Positions 5,748 to 5,766 of a DNA stretch of 5,766 nucleotides are shown one piece after another. The stretch is from NCBI GenBank assembly GCA_003484865.1, contig DMZT01000227.1, positions 1-5,766 of the forward strand, written 5' to 3'. This DNA is from Stenotrophomonas sp. (GTDB taxonomy: Bacteria; Pseudomonadota; Gammaproteobacteria; Xanthomonadales; Xanthomonadaceae). The position numbers were made by a program, and so were the translations under genes. The notes beneath the pieces are model-generated. The model searched no databases. It saw only the letters and a list, made by a program, of their open reading frames with translations, and was not told where the DNA came from. Position 1 is the first letter of the stretch; every line of letters begins with the position of its first letter.

Positions 5748-5766
5748 TACCGACCCACGGGCGGTA
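5748..5766 (+). terminator. Hairpin after the GH3 stop, cut by the window end
   Basis: TACCGACC (5748-5755) pairs with GGGCGGTA (5759-5766) at seven of eight positions around a CAC loop, 17 nt after the stop codon. The preceding GG could extend the stem if CC follows outside the window. It may be a terminator stem or a REP-type repeat. No T-tract can be judged because the sequence ends here. Confidence 0.4.

Overview
The window reads as high-GC gammaproteobacterial chromosome, most likely Xanthomonadaceae and probably Stenotrophomonas. Two signals support this besides composition: a LexA box of the TTAG-N6-TACTA type known from Xanthomonas/Xylella, and a GTAG-headed stem-loop that looks like the SMAG REP family of Stenotrophomonas. 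The first 14 bases are not biological. They match the 3' end of the Illumina adapter, so the window starts at an untrimmed sequence end.

Layout. On the minus strand, 15-166 is the 5' part of imuA, the first gene of the SOS mutagenesis cassette, cut off by the adapter. Its leader carries a LexA box at 281-296 over the predicted -35. After a short intergenic stretch with one REP-like hairpin comes a minus-strand pair: a VOC-fold protein (422-856) preceded by an MFS transporter (778-2124), overlapping by 79 nt. Diverging from the transporter is an HxlR-type regulator (2200-2643). The 75-nt space between them has a good sigma-70 promoter with a palindrome over its -35, so the regulator probably controls itself and the transporter/VOC pair. 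This looks like a small chemical-sensing and efflux/detoxification unit; the inducer cannot be read from the sequence.

The rest is one large exported glycoside hydrolase family 3 enzyme (2911-5730, 939 aa). Its catalytic domains look intact. Between the signal peptide and the GH3 barrel lie about 190 residues that resemble the endonuclease/exonuclease/phosphatase (EEP) fold, but with the expected catalytic residues replaced. This apparent pseudo-EEP/GH3 fusion is the most unusual feature here. A LacI-type operator-like site lies about 100 nt before its start codon, and a hairpin starts just after its stop and runs off the window.

No rRNA, tRNA, CRISPR array, insertion sequence or prophage gene was seen.
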